A stretch of 33,819 bases of DNA, taken from positions 1-33,819 of the forward strand of contig CACJGL010000011.1 of the NCBI GenBank assembly GCA_902592965.1, in the 5' to 3' direction. Below are positions 17,446-28,274 of the stretch, piece after piece; the first letter of the stretch is position 1; the number at the start of each line of letters is the position of its first letter. Source of the stretch: an uncultured Pelagibacteraceae bacterium (GTDB lineage: Bacteria; Pseudomonadota; Alphaproteobacteria; Pelagibacterales; Pelagibacteraceae). Below the pieces are notes generated by a model. It had not been told where the DNA came from. It saw only the letters and a program-made list of their open reading frames with translations, and ran no database searches. The translations under genes and the position numbers were made by a program.

Positions 17446-17956
17446 TTTCTTGTCTTAAACCTAGTAGGTAAATTTGATTAAATATTTTTGCCACTGCTGG
17501 ATAAATTAAAAATGAAAAAAAGGCTGTTGACATTAAAGCCCCATAACTAATATTTCCATCAAAGAAAATTGCTAATACTGTAAAATGAATTGAGCTAACA
17601 ATTAATATTGCGATAAAAAATAGTATCCAATCATAAATTAAATTAGGAACTAGAGTTCTTGCCCTAAAAAAAGATGCAATAACACAGAGTAAAAGATAAT
17701 TTATTGATGAAACTCCAATTGGTAGGTTTTGTACAACATCGTTAATAACACCTGCAAAAAAAATAAGTCCATAACCAAGCATTTCGGGCTTTCTTAAAAC
17801 CCAATAAAAAACAATTAAGTGAATAAAATTAAAAGATATATTAATTTTAAAAATATTAAATGAAAATGAGTAACCTGTTAAGGCAAAGAAAAATAATAAA
17901 ATAATTGGAAAACCATTTAATAGGTATTGATAAATTTTTATATCTCCTCTGGCCAT
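17435..17956 (-). CDS. mreD: Rod shape-determining membrane protein MreD
   Basis: A 173-residue protein with five or so hydrophobic segments and few conserved polar residues, as usual for MreD. The best family marks are 'GYGLIFFAGVINDVVQNLPIGVSSINYLLLC' (position about 76-106) and its place between mreC and mrdA. MreD is an inner-membrane part of the elongasome, binding MreC. It lies 1 base after mreC and overlaps mrdA by 11 bases. The call depends partly on gene order because the family is poorly conserved in sequence. Confidence 0.9.
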   Translation of the reverse strand: MARGDIKIYQYLLNGFPIILLFFFALTGYSFSFNIFKINISFNFIHLIVFYWVLRKPEMLGYGLIFFAGVINDVVQNLPIGVSSINYLLLCVIASFFRARTLVPNLIYDWILFFIAILIVSSIHFTVLAIFFDGNISYGALMSTAFFSFLIYPAVAKIFNQIYLLGLRQENVE

Positions 17957-17957
17957 T

Positions 17958-18794
17958 TTACTTATTCACCTGTACATAATTAAGTTGATTTAAATTGCTA
18001 AAAAACTTCACGTATTTTTTATTTTCCTGAATAATTATTTTTCCTACAGGAATTGATGCTGGAATTGTGCCATCTGATCCAGAGGTATATACAATTTCGT
18101 TCTCTTTTATACTGTTTTCTTTTGGTAAGTACTCTAACTCAGCATACTCATCATTCCCATTTCCTGAGAGTATTGCATTGATACCACTTGGCTCAATAAT
18201 GATTGGGATTTTGCTATTAAGATCGTTAGCCAATAGTACTCTTGCGCTTAAAAAGTTAACATTTACAACCTTTCCGATGTAATATAGCCGATCTTTAACA
18301 GCTGACCCTAATTTAACTCCACTTTTTTGACCTTTGTTGATTATTAAAGACTTTAAATAAGGACTTTGTTTGTCCAATAATATCTTAGTCAACATATATT
18401 CTTTAGAAAAAAGATCTCTTTCTTCTATCAATTTTTTTAAAAGAGCATTTTCTGATTTATAAAAATCAACTTCTTTTCTAAGTGAATCAAGATCTAGATT
18501 CTTAGTTCTTAGGTCTGAAAACTCTTCATACATTCTCATATGATCTTGGAAGAGATAATATTTATCTTTTACATATTTAAATGGGCTTGATACAACGTAT
18601 GATCCTCTAAATATTATATCTTTTGTAATAGACCTAAATTGATTAACAGGACCTGTTTTAAAATATTCTAACGATAAAACTAAAATAGATATAACTAATA
18701 GAGTAAATAAGGAAAACTTTTGTCTATTTCCTTTTTTTAGAAATGCTGAACGAATAGCAATAATGAAATCATCTCTACTCGATTCTGTTGACAT
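17958..18794 (-). CDS. mreC: Rod shape-determining protein MreC
   Basis: A 278-residue bitopic protein. A membrane helix spans about residues 28-46 ('FSLFTLLVISILVLSLEYF'), followed by a coiled coil (about 75-120, 'DLDSLRKEVDFYKSENALLKKLIEER'-like heptads) and a periplasmic beta-domain with 'LIINKGQKSGVKLGSAV' and 'VVNVNFLSARVLLANDLNSKI', both typical of MreC. It organises PBP2-RodA in the periplasm and links to MreB inside. It starts 5 bases after the end of mreB. Confidence 0.96.
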   Translation of the reverse strand: MSTESSRDDFIIAIRSAFLKKGNRQKFSLFTLLVISILVLSLEYFKTGPVNQFRSITKDIIFRGSYVVSSPFKYVKDKYYLFQDHMRMYEEFSDLRTKNLDLDSLRKEVDFYKSENALLKKLIEERDLFSKEYMLTKILLDKQSPYLKSLIINKGQKSGVKLGSAVKDRLYYIGKVVNVNFLSARVLLANDLNSKIPIIIEPSGINAILSGNGNDEYAELEYLPKENSIKENEIVYTSGSDGTIPASIPVGKIIIQENKKYVKFFSNLNQLNYVQVNK

Positions 18795-18799
18795 AATAT

Positions 18800-19831
<1,032 letters not shown>

Positions 19832-19835
19832 TTAT

Positions 19836-21410
19836 TTATATTCCTTTCACTTTTTGATGTTTAATATTTTGAGAAGGTGCTCTTTTCTCACGTTTTATAA
19901 GCATTTTATTCAATGCATTTAAATATGCGTTCGCTGATGCAACTAAAGTGTCAGTATCAGCTGATTGACCTACGGTTGTCCTGTCATTTTCTTCGATTTT
20001 CACACTAACAGTTGCTTGAGCATCTGTACCTTCGGTTACTGCATGAACTTGGTATAAAGATAATTTTACATCGTGAGGAAATAATTTTTTTATACATTTA
20101 AATATTGCATCAACTGGTCCATCCCCTGTTTCAGTTGTATTTTTAATATCACCGTAAACATCTAATGTCATTTCAGCTTTTTGTGGTTCCCCTGTGCCAG
20201 CAAATACTTTTAAAGATTTTAAATTAATTGCATTTATTTTGTTATCTACAATTAAACTATCATCAACTAACGCTACTATATCTTCATCGTATATATGTTT
20301 TTTTTTATCCGCTAAAACTTTAAATTTTCCAAAAGCAGCTTGGATAATATCATCTGTAAGATCTGAATAACCTAAGTCAGATAATTTGTCTTTAAAAGCA
20401 TGTCGTCCTGAATGTTTACCCATAACAAGTGAGGTTTTCTTAACGCCTACACTCTCCGGAGTCATAATTTCATAAGTTTCTCTATTTTTTAACATTCCAT
20501 CTTGGTGAATGCCTGACTCATGAGCAAAAGCGTTTTTTCCAACTATTGCTTTATTAAATTGAACTGGAAAACCAGTTGCATTTGAAACTATTTTGGAGGC
20601 TTTACTTATTAATTCTGTTTTAATTCCAGTATTATATGGCATCAAATCATTTCTTGTTTTAATTGCCATAACCACTTCCTCTAAAGCAGCATTTCCTGCT
20701 CTCTCACCTATTCCATTAATTGTACATTCTATTTGTCTTACACCTTCTGAGACTCCAGCTAATGCATTTGCTACTGCTAAGCCTAGATCATTGTGACAGT
20801 GTGCAGATAATATAGCTTTGTCTATGTTAGGAACATTATTTTTTAGATGTTTGATTGTTTTTGCAAATTCCTCAGGAATAGAATATCCAACTGTATCTGG
20901 AATATTAATTGTTTTAGCCCCACATTTAATTGCAAGTTCAACAGTTTTACACATAAAATCCATATCTGTTCTTGTTCCATCCTCGCAGGACCATTCAACA
21001 TCATCAGTAAAGTTTCTTGCATATGTAACACTTTCTTTTATTGCATCTAGAACTTGATCATTTGTCATTTCGAGTTTGTGTTTCATATGTAGAGGACTTG
21101 TAGAAATAAAAGTATGAATTCTAAATCTTGGAGCATGTTTCAACGACTCATGGCATGCATCAATATCTTTTTTTAGTGCTCTTGAAAGACCACATGGAAT
21201 TGAGTTTTTCATTATTTTACTTATTTCAGAAACTGCCTCAAAATCTCCTGGTGATGCTATTGGAAAACCCGCTTCAACAATATCTATTCCCATTTCATCA
21301 AAAACTCTAGATATTTGAATTTTCTCTTCGACACTCATAGATGCGCCTGGCGATTGCTCCCCATCTCGCATGGTCGTATCAAATATGTATAATTTTTCTT
21401 TATCTGACAT
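19836..21410 (-). CDS. leuA: 2-isopropylmalate synthase
   Basis: The first enzyme of leucine synthesis: 2-oxoisovalerate plus acetyl-CoA gives 2-isopropylmalate. The DRE-TIM metallolyase motif 'FDTTMRDGEQSPG' opens the protein, followed by 'LSAHCHNDLGLAVANAL' (metal-binding HxH) and 'NGIGERAGNAALEE'. Residues from about 390 form the C-terminal LeuA dimer/allosteric domain that senses leucine. I chose ATG at 21408-21410 (MSDKEKLYIFDTT, 524 residues) because family members begin just before the IFDTT strand. An in-frame ATG at 21429-21431 would add seven residues but lies inside a hairpin. It follows ilvC by 84 bases and runs into mreB with a 4-base gap. Confidence 0.97.
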   Translation of the reverse strand: MSDKEKLYIFDTTMRDGEQSPGASMSVEEKIQISRVFDEMGIDIVEAGFPIASPGDFEAVSEISKIMKNSIPCGLSRALKKDIDACHESLKHAPRFRIHTFISTSPLHMKHKLEMTNDQVLDAIKESVTYARNFTDDVEWSCEDGTRTDMDFMCKTVELAIKCGAKTINIPDTVGYSIPEEFAKTIKHLKNNVPNIDKAILSAHCHNDLGLAVANALAGVSEGVRQIECTINGIGERAGNAALEEVVMAIKTRNDLMPYNTGIKTELISKASKIVSNATGFPVQFNKAIVGKNAFAHESGIHQDGMLKNRETYEIMTPESVGVKKTSLVMGKHSGRHAFKDKLSDLGYSDLTDDIIQAAFGKFKVLADKKKHIYDEDIVALVDDSLIVDNKINAINLKSLKVFAGTGEPQKAEMTLDVYGDIKNTTETGDGPVDAIFKCIKKLFPHDVKLSLYQVHAVTEGTDAQATVSVKIEENDRTTVGQSADTDTLVASANAYLNALNKMLIKREKRAPSQNIKHQKVKGI

Positions 21411-21420
21411 TGTATTTTTT

Positions 21421-21447
21421 AGCTCGAGCATAATACATGCTCTCGCT
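21421..21447 (-). promoter_or_regulatory. Hairpin in the leuA leader
   Basis: On the minus strand GAGCAT and ATGCTC form a perfect 6-base stem around a GTATT loop. It is extended, after a symmetrical GA/GA internal loop, by AGC pairing with GCT. The upstream in-frame ATG of leuA sits in the 3' arm, and the preferred ATG is 10 bases beyond the structure. No U-run follows, so it does not look like a terminator. A role in leuA translation or in protecting a processed 5' end is an inference. Confidence 0.45.
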
Positions 21448-21494
21448 CAGATTGCAAAATAATTTGGAAGAATTAGCCCAATTTTAACATCAAG

Positions 21495-22535
<1,041 letters not shown>

Positions 22536-23084
22536 TTATTTAAATATTTCTGCACCTCTTGTCATAGCTACGGCTCCTGTTCTTGAAACACTCACCAATC
22601 CAAATTTTTTTAAATCCTTTGACATTTTGTCAATTTCTCGTCTTAAAGCTGTTATTTGAATAACATTCGATTTTTTTGTTTTGTCTAGTAATATTGGATT
22701 ATATTTTTTACAAGCTTTCAATGCACCTTCTAATTTATTATTTGGACCAACAATTTTAAATAATGCCATTTCCTTAAAGATGACTGCTTTATCTTCTCTT
22801 TTAAAATCTGCAACCTTATGAACAGGAACAAGTTTTCTTAATTGAAGTTTAATTTGATTAACAACTTGTGGTGTTCCTGTAGTTACAATTGTTATCCTTG
22901 ATATCTTTAGCTTTTCATCAACTTGGGCAACTGCTAAAGATTCTATATTATAACCTCTACCAGAAAATAAACCGACTACTCTAGCTAATACACCTGCTTC
23001 ATTGTCGACCCAAACGACTATAATATGTGTATCAAATTTTTCTTTTTTATTTGAAAAACTATACGCTGATTTTGAATTAGGCAT
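22536..23084 (-). CDS. ilvN: Acetolactate synthase small (regulatory) subunit
   Basis: A 182-residue protein with an N-terminal ACT domain: 'HIIVVWVDNEAGVLARVVGLFSGRGYNIESLAVA' spans about residues 20-54 and carries the valine-binding GxFxxRGYNI-type loop. It ends with the second half that contacts the catalytic subunit ('ALFKIVG', 'SRTGAVAMTRG'). It activates IlvB and gives end-product inhibition. Its start overlaps the ilvB stop, suiting 1:1 production of the two subunits. Some annotations would name it ilvH. Confidence 0.96.
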   Translation of the reverse strand: MPNSKSAYSFSNKKEKFDTHIIVVWVDNEAGVLARVVGLFSGRGYNIESLAVAQVDEKLKISRITIVTTGTPQVVNQIKLQLRKLVPVHKVADFKREDKAVIFKEMALFKIVGPNNKLEGALKACKKYNPILLDKTKKSNVIQITALRREIDKMSKDLKKFGLVSVSRTGAVAMTRGAEIFK

Positions 23085-24850
23085 TAAACTAAGGACTTAC
23101 CTTTGCCAGTAATCTTCTTATTTTCTTGATCTTTGGGTCCTAAAATCATTTGATTATGAGGCTTTCCTGATGGTATCATTGGAAAACAATTTTCTACTTT
23201 ATCAACCATACAATCAAATATTACAGGTTTATCTGTATTTAACATTTCAATAATCTTATCATCTAACTCTTCTGGTGTTTTTGCTCTTATACCAACACAG
23301 TTATATGCTTCTGCTAATTTAACAAAATCTGGCAGAGCAGCAGTATAACTTTCGGAATAGTTTTTATCATGTAAAAGTTCTTGCCATTGTCTAACCATAC
23401 CCATGTATTGATTATTCAGTATAAATATTTTAATTGGAAGGTTGTATTGTACAGCTGTAGACATTTCCTGAATTGTCATCAATACTGAAGCCTCTCCAGC
23501 AATATCAATAACTAATTTTTTTGGATGAGCGACTTGTACTCCCACTGCTGCTGGCAAACCATATCCCATTGTACCTAAACCACCAGATGTCATCCAACGA
23601 TTTGGTTTGTTAAATTTATAATGTTGTGCAGCCCACATCTGATGCTGTCCTACCTCAGTTGTAATATAGGAATCTTTATCTTTAGTTAACTCATATAATC
23701 TTTCAATAGCATACTGAGGTTTTATAGTCTCTTCACTTCCAATATAATCTAAAGATCTAACCGACCTCCATTTTTGAATTTTTTCCCACCACTTAGAAGT
23801 CTTTTGTTTATTTGATTTTAAAAATTTTGATTTTTTTTGTTTTAAACTTTTTAAAGTAGATGAAAGAACAGTTTTTACATCTCCCACAATTGCTAAATCA
23901 ACTTTAACATTTTTATTAATAGATGATGGATCTATATCAATGTGAACTTTTTTTGATTTTGGTGAGAATTCATCTATTTTTCCTGTTATCCTATCATCAA
24001 AACGTGCCCCAATATTAATCATTAAATCACAATCGTGCATTGCATTATTTGCTTCATAGGTTCCATGCATACCGAGCATTCCCAAAAATTGATTATCATC
24101 ACCTGGGAAAGATCCTAATCCCTGTAATGTTGATGTAATAGGAAAGCCTGTTGCATAAACAAGTTCTCTTAAAAGTTCACTAGCCTTAGGTCCAGAATTA
24201 ATCACTCCTCCACCGGTATAAAAAATAGGTTTTGAAGATTTGCTCATTAAATCAATTAACTGATCAATACTATTTTGATTAAAATGATTGTGAGATTTTC
24301 CGTTTAATTTATTTTCTTTTTTTGGTTTTTTATATTTTGTTTTTTGAAATTGAATATCTTTTGGTATATCGACTAAAACTGGTCCTGGTCTACCAGTAGT
24401 TGCTACTTCAAATGCTTTATGTATTGTTTCAGCTAAATCATTTATATCTTTGACTAACCAATTATGTTTGGTGCAAGGTCTGGTTATTCCAGTTGTATCA
24501 CATTCTTGAAATGCATCTGTGCCAATTAAATGAGTTGGAACTTGTCCAGAAATACAAACTAATGGAATTGAATCCATATATGCATCTGTCAAAGCTGTAA
24601 CTACATTTGTTGCACCTGGACCTGAAGTTACTAAAATAACACCAGGTTTACCTGATGATCTTGCATATCCTTCTGCTGCATGACCTGCGCCTTGTTCATG
24701 TCTAACTAAAACATGTTTGATTGATTTAAAATTCTGTAATTCGTCATAAATTGGTAGGACTGCACCTCCTGGATAACCAAAAATATGATCAACATTTTGA
24801 TCTTCCATACACTTAAATACAATTTCAGCTCCAGAGTATAATTTTGACAT
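23084..24850 (-). CDS. ilvB: Acetolactate synthase large (catalytic) subunit
   Basis: A 588-residue thiamine-diphosphate enzyme that makes acetolactate from two pyruvates. The N-terminal domain has 'FGYPGGAVLPIYDEL' and the catalytic Glu in 'RHEQGAGHAAEGYAR' (E52). A central FAD-type domain follows, then the cofactor domain 'GLGTMGYGLPAAVGVQ' and 'IKIFILNNQYMGMVRQWQ'. The metal-binding motif, usually GDAS or GDGS, reads 'IAGEASVLMTIQEM': Glu453 replaces the expected Asp, and Thr459 replaces the usual Asn. The rest of the protein is well conserved, so it is probably active. It is first in the branched-chain amino acid run. Some annotations would name it ilvI. Confidence 0.97.
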   Translation of the reverse strand: MSKLYSGAEIVFKCMEDQNVDHIFGYPGGAVLPIYDELQNFKSIKHVLVRHEQGAGHAAEGYARSSGKPGVILVTSGPGATNVVTALTDAYMDSIPLVCISGQVPTHLIGTDAFQECDTTGITRPCTKHNWLVKDINDLAETIHKAFEVATTGRPGPVLVDIPKDIQFQKTKYKKPKKENKLNGKSHNHFNQNSIDQLIDLMSKSSKPIFYTGGGVINSGPKASELLRELVYATGFPITSTLQGLGSFPGDDNQFLGMLGMHGTYEANNAMHDCDLMINIGARFDDRITGKIDEFSPKSKKVHIDIDPSSINKNVKVDLAIVGDVKTVLSSTLKSLKQKKSKFLKSNKQKTSKWWEKIQKWRSVRSLDYIGSEETIKPQYAIERLYELTKDKDSYITTEVGQHQMWAAQHYKFNKPNRWMTSGGLGTMGYGLPAAVGVQVAHPKKLVIDIAGEASVLMTIQEMSTAVQYNLPIKIFILNNQYMGMVRQWQELLHDKNYSESYTAALPDFVKLAEAYNCVGIRAKTPEELDDKIIEMLNTDKPVIFDCMVDKVENCFPMIPSGKPHNQMILGPKDQENKKITGKGKSLV

Positions 24851-24856
24851 TCAGAC

Positions 24857-24886
24857 AATCTAGCTGAAGTTGTGCTAATAGGTCAA
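24857..24886 (-). promoter_or_regulatory. Possible promoter for ilvB
   Basis: On the minus strand TTGACC (24881-24886) and TAGATT (24857-24862) are 18 bases apart. The predicted start point falls at or very near the ilvB ATG, which would make the transcript nearly leaderless. No clear Shine-Dalgarno sequence precedes this ATG, which is consistent. The prediction rests only on consensus similarity. Confidence 0.4.
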
Positions 24887-24901
24887 GCAATCTATGCTGA
24901 T

Positions 24902-25813
24902 TTAGGAAATTTTTTTTAAATATGATTTAAGAGTATTAAATTTTATTTTTTGCCAATCAGACATTTGTCCTCTTGCCCAAGTGGACTGTCTCTTAGCATA
25001 TTGCCTTGTTTTTATTGATATTTTTTCTTTCAATTCAGTAAGATCTATTCTTTTGTCGAGATATTCTTTAATCTCACTTAGACCAATAACTTTATTAGAT
25101 GATAAATCTTTCTTTACTCTTAATTTATAAAACCTATTAGCCTCTTTTATTGCTCCATCTCTTAACATTTCATTTGTTCTTATAGAAATTCTTTCTATTA
25201 ACTTCTCTCTAGGATAATCGATATGTAGCTTTATAAAGCTGTCCTGATTAAAATCAGAGTATGTTTCACTGTACCAATCAAACAATGATTTATTTGTAAA
25301 TTTTTTTACTTCATAGGCTCTTATTGATCTTTGAGAATCATTTTTGTTAATTTTTTTTTTGCAAAGTGGGTCAAGCTTAATAAGTTCAGAATAAAATTTA
25401 ATTTGTCCTATTTTTGATTGTTTTTTCCTTATTCTATTTCGAATAGTGAGTGGAATATCAGGAATTTTAACAATACCATTAATAAGTGCTTTAAAATATA
25501 AACCTGTACCACCAACAATAATTGGAGTTTTATTTTTCTTCTTAATATTATCAATTTTTAACTTGGCGTCCTTTAGCCAATTTCCTGTAGAATAATTATC
25601 CTTAACACTTTTAAATCCATATAAATGATGTTTTATATTTTTTAAATCAATTCGATGTGGTCTTGCTGTTAGAATTTTTAACTCTTTAAATATTTGCATA
25701 CTATCTGCATTTATAATTTCTCCGTTTATTTTTTTTGCAAGCTGAATAGCAAATTTTGATTTTCCAGATGCTGTTGGTCCTGAAATAAGAATTATTTTGG
25801 ACTTTAAGTCCAT
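24902..25813 (-). CDS. miaA: tRNA dimethylallyltransferase
   Basis: A 303-residue enzyme that transfers a dimethylallyl group to N6 of A37 in tRNAs reading codons that start with U. The P-loop is 'ISGPTASGKSKFA' (about residues 10-22). 'GEIINADSMQIFKELKILTARP' carries the substrate-binding Asp, and 'TPIIVGGTGLYFKALINGI' and 'RQYAKRQSTWARGQ' are further family motifs. The ATG overlaps the degP stop codon. It is the last gene of the hflK-hflC-DUF2065-degP-miaA run. Confidence 0.97.
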   Translation of the reverse strand: MDLKSKIILISGPTASGKSKFAIQLAKKINGEIINADSMQIFKELKILTARPHRIDLKNIKHHLYGFKSVKDNYSTGNWLKDAKLKIDNIKKKNKTPIIVGGTGLYFKALINGIVKIPDIPLTIRNRIRKKQSKIGQIKFYSELIKLDPLCKKKINKNDSQRSIRAYEVKKFTNKSLFDWYSETYSDFNQDSFIKLHIDYPREKLIERISIRTNEMLRDGAIKEANRFYKLRVKKDLSSNKVIGLSEIKEYLDKRIDLTELKEKISIKTRQYAKRQSTWARGQMSDWQKIKFNTLKSYLKKIS

Positions 25814-27216
25814 TAATTTAGTTTAACACCAATATATCGTCTTTGGTTATTATTATTGTAAATTGCAATAAGTAAACTTTTATCATTACTTTTTAACGCT
25901 ATTTTTACAATGTTGTCTAGATCACCAATAGTATTGATCTTCTTCTTTTGTGCTTCAACAATAATATTATTTATTTGAAGATAATTGATTGGGCTATCTT
26001 TATCAATTTCTGTGATAACTAATCCTGTTGTATTTTTTGGTAAATTTCTTTCTTTAATGTCGTCTTTATTTAGTAATCTTACTTTTATTTTCAAACCATC
26101 TATTGTATCTTCTTTGGGTTTTTCTGTTACTAAACCTTGGGATTTAAAATCTTCAGATGTTTCTAGTCTTCCAAGTATAATTTCCTTGGTTATTTCACGT
26201 TTATTTCTCCACACTTTTAGTTTTACTTTTTTTCCAACTTCTGTTTCAGCCACTATTCTCGGAAGTTCACTCATTTCATTAATTTTTTTGCCATCAAATT
26301 CTAAAATTATGTCTCCAGCTTTAATTCCTCCCTTATCTGATGGACTATTTTCAGCTACACTTGCAACAAGTGCTCCTCTAGGTTCATCTAATTTTTCAAC
26401 ATCTGCAATATCTTTTGTGACTGTTTGAATTCTAACACCTAACCATCCTCTTTTAGTTTCCCCAAATTCAATTAATTGATTAATTACTTTTTGTGCACTA
26501 TTAGAAGGTATTGCAAAACCAATTCCAATTGAGCCTGATTGACCTAATATTGCTGTATTAATTCCAACTACATCTCCATCCATATTAAACAGTGGACCAC
26601 CTGAATTACCTTGGTTAATTGATGCATCAGTTTGAATGTAGTCTTCATATTTAGAAAGACCAATACTTCTGTTCCTTGCAGAGATTATTCCTGCAGTAAC
26701 CGTTCCACCTAAGCCAAATGGATTCCCAATTGCAATAACCCAATCACCTATTCTTGCAGTATCAGAATCTCCAAACTTAACTGGTGTGAATTTTTGATCT
26801 GACTCTATTTGGAGAACTGCCAAATCCATACCAGGATCAGCTCCAATTACTTTTGCCTTTATATTTTTTTCACCATTAACTCTAACAAAAACATCTTCTG
26901 CGCCTTGGATTACATGATTGTTTGTAATAACAATTCCCTTTTCATCAATAATAAACCCTGATCCAAGGGCACTTGTCTGTCTCTTTTGTGGTGTTCCATA
27001 ATCTTTGAACATATCTTCAAAAGGAGACCCTGGGGGAAAATCAAATGGAAAAGGGTTAGACCTTGTGGTTATAGTTGTTGTAGTCGAGATATTTACTACT
27101 GATGGCATTAATTTTTCAGCAAGATCTGCAAAGGATGCAGGCATATCTGCTGCGTTAGAAGTACTTTGAATATTAATTGAAAATAATATTAGTAATAAAA
27201 TCTTTATGAATCTCAT
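25813..27216 (-). CDS. degP: Periplasmic serine protease/chaperone of the DegP/HtrA (Do) family
   Basis: A 467-residue secreted protease. The signal peptide (MRFIKILLLILFSINIQSTSNA) is followed by a trypsin-like domain with His in 'VITNNHVIQG', Asp in 'GMDLAVLQIE' and Ser in 'NQGNSGGPLF'. Two PDZ domains follow: the first around 'GWLGVRIQTV' to 'VWRNKREI', the second around 'TTGLVITEIDKDSP' to the C-terminus. It would degrade or refold damaged envelope proteins, including outer-membrane proteins such as the autotransporter encoded here. I chose ATG 27214-27216, which overlaps the upstream TGA (ATGA) and gives a standard signal peptide; an in-frame TTG five codons upstream is unlikely. DegP or DegQ naming cannot be decided from sequence alone. 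Confidence 0.95.
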   Translation of the reverse strand: MRFIKILLLILFSINIQSTSNAADMPASFADLAEKLMPSVVNISTTTTITTRSNPFPFDFPPGSPFEDMFKDYGTPQKRQTSALGSGFIIDEKGIVITNNHVIQGAEDVFVRVNGEKNIKAKVIGADPGMDLAVLQIESDQKFTPVKFGDSDTARIGDWVIAIGNPFGLGGTVTAGIISARNRSIGLSKYEDYIQTDASINQGNSGGPLFNMDGDVVGINTAILGQSGSIGIGFAIPSNSAQKVINQLIEFGETKRGWLGVRIQTVTKDIADVEKLDEPRGALVASVAENSPSDKGGIKAGDIILEFDGKKINEMSELPRIVAETEVGKKVKLKVWRNKREITKEIILGRLETSEDFKSQGLVTEKPKEDTIDGLKIKVRLLNKDDIKERNLPKNTTGLVITEIDKDSPINYLQINNIIVEAQKKKINTIGDLDNIVKIALKSNDKSLLIAIYNNNNQRRYIGVKLN

Positions 27217-27398
27217 TTTTTTAAGTACCAAATAATAAAAAAACCAATCACTGCAAATATTAACCCGCCAATTCTTAGTTGATTATCAGTGGCTTCTTTT
27301 AACTTCATTATCATATTTTTCATTTTTGATGGAAATATGGCGTAAAGAATACCTTCAATAAAAAGAAATAGACCAAATGCAATGATCAATTCTCTCAT
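27213..27398 (-). CDS. DUF2065 (YjeT-like) small membrane protein
   Basis: A 61-residue protein with two membrane helices, 'LIIAFGLFLFIEGILYAIFP' and 'GLIFAVIGFFIIWYL', separated by a short basic loop ending in 'LRIGGL'. This matches the DUF2065 family in size and layout. Family members are often encoded next to hflK-hflC, as here, but no function is established. It starts 5 bases after hflC, and its stop overlaps the degP start. Confidence 0.85.
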   Translation of the reverse strand: MRELIIAFGLFLFIEGILYAIFPSKMKNMIMKLKEATDNQLRIGGLIFAVIGFFIIWYLKK

Positions 27399-27403
27399 TA
27401 AAT

Positions 27404-28273
27404 TTACTCTACTTTTTGATCAATATTTCCGAAAAATTTAAAAAATTCACTATCAGGCGAAAGTATCATTGAAGTTTCGCCTCCAATTAGAGCCTTTTGG
27501 TATGCCTGCATAGCTCTATAAAATGCAAAAAATTCAGGGTCTTGTCCGAAAGCATCAGCAAAAATTTTGTTCTTCAAACCATCACCTTCACCTTTCATAA
27601 TTTCAGATTTTTTTTGTGCATCTGCAAGTATAACCGTTACTTCTTTATCAGCAGTTGAAGTAATTGTTACTGCCATCTCCGCACCTTTTGCTCTAAATTC
27701 TTTTGCTTCTCTTTCTCTTTCAGTTTGCATTCTTCTAAAAATCGCATCACTGTTTGCTTGAGGAAGATCTGCTCTTTTAATTCTTACATCAACAATACTA
27801 ATACCAAAATTTTCTGCTTCATTATTTACACCTTCTTGAATTAAAGACATTTGTTTTGTTCTATCTTCAGATAAAAGTGTTTGCAATTCTTGTTGACCAA
27901 GTACGTTTCTTATTCTTGAATTTATAATTGTTGCCAGTCTTGATCTTGCAACTCTTTCATTTCCAACAGATATATAAAATTTAAGAGGGTCAATTATTTG
28001 AAACCTTGCAAATGCATCAACTATTAATCTTTTTTGATCTGATGCAATTACTTCTTCTGGTGGTGTATCGAGATTTAAAATTCTTTTATCTAAGAATACA
28101 ACGTTTTGTATAAATGGAATTTTAAAATTAATTCCAGGTTTGGATATTATTCTTTTAGGATCACCAAATTGAAGAACAATAGCTTGGTTTACTTCTTTAA
28201 CAATAAAAACAGAAAAGTATATTGTAGCTGCAATAAGAATGATTATTGGTAATAAAAATTTTCCAGCTTTCAT
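27404..28273 (-). CDS. hflC: HflC, subunit of the HflKC membrane complex
   Basis: A 289-residue SPFH/band-7 protein. One N-terminal membrane helix (about 6-26) precedes the periplasmic SPFH domain ('QAIVLQFGDPKRIISKPGINFKIPFIQNV', about 30-58). An Ala/Glu-rich coiled region follows ('REREAKEFRAKGAEMAV'), and a C-terminal segment 'FFAFYRAMQAYQKAL' is typical of HflC. HflKC forms a cage around FtsH in the inner membrane and modulates its proteolysis. It lies 1 base after hflK. Confidence 0.96.
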   Translation of the reverse strand: MKAGKFLLPIIILIAATIYFSVFIVKEVNQAIVLQFGDPKRIISKPGINFKIPFIQNVVFLDKRILNLDTPPEEVIASDQKRLIVDAFARFQIIDPLKFYISVGNERVARSRLATIINSRIRNVLGQQELQTLLSEDRTKQMSLIQEGVNNEAENFGISIVDVRIKRADLPQANSDAIFRRMQTEREREAKEFRAKGAEMAVTITSTADKEVTVILADAQKKSEIMKGEGDGLKNKIFADAFGQDPEFFAFYRAMQAYQKALIGGETSMILSPDSEFFKFFGNIDQKVE

Positions 28274-28274
28274 T

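Noticed and set aside
21411..21431. Longer leuA start giving seven extra residues
   Set aside because: Family members start just before the IFDTT strand, and the upstream ATG is within a hairpin. It is kept as a possibility, not as the called start.
25985..26428. 147-codon plus-strand open frame opposite degP
   Set aside because: It lies wholly inside degP, which has full catalytic and PDZ motifs. The antisense protein shows no recognisable domain and is explained by the codon bias of the real gene.
27217..27231. TTG start five codons upstream for degP
   Set aside because: The ATG that overlaps the previous stop (ATGA) gives a standard signal peptide; the TTG adds residues inside the DUF2065 gene without support.
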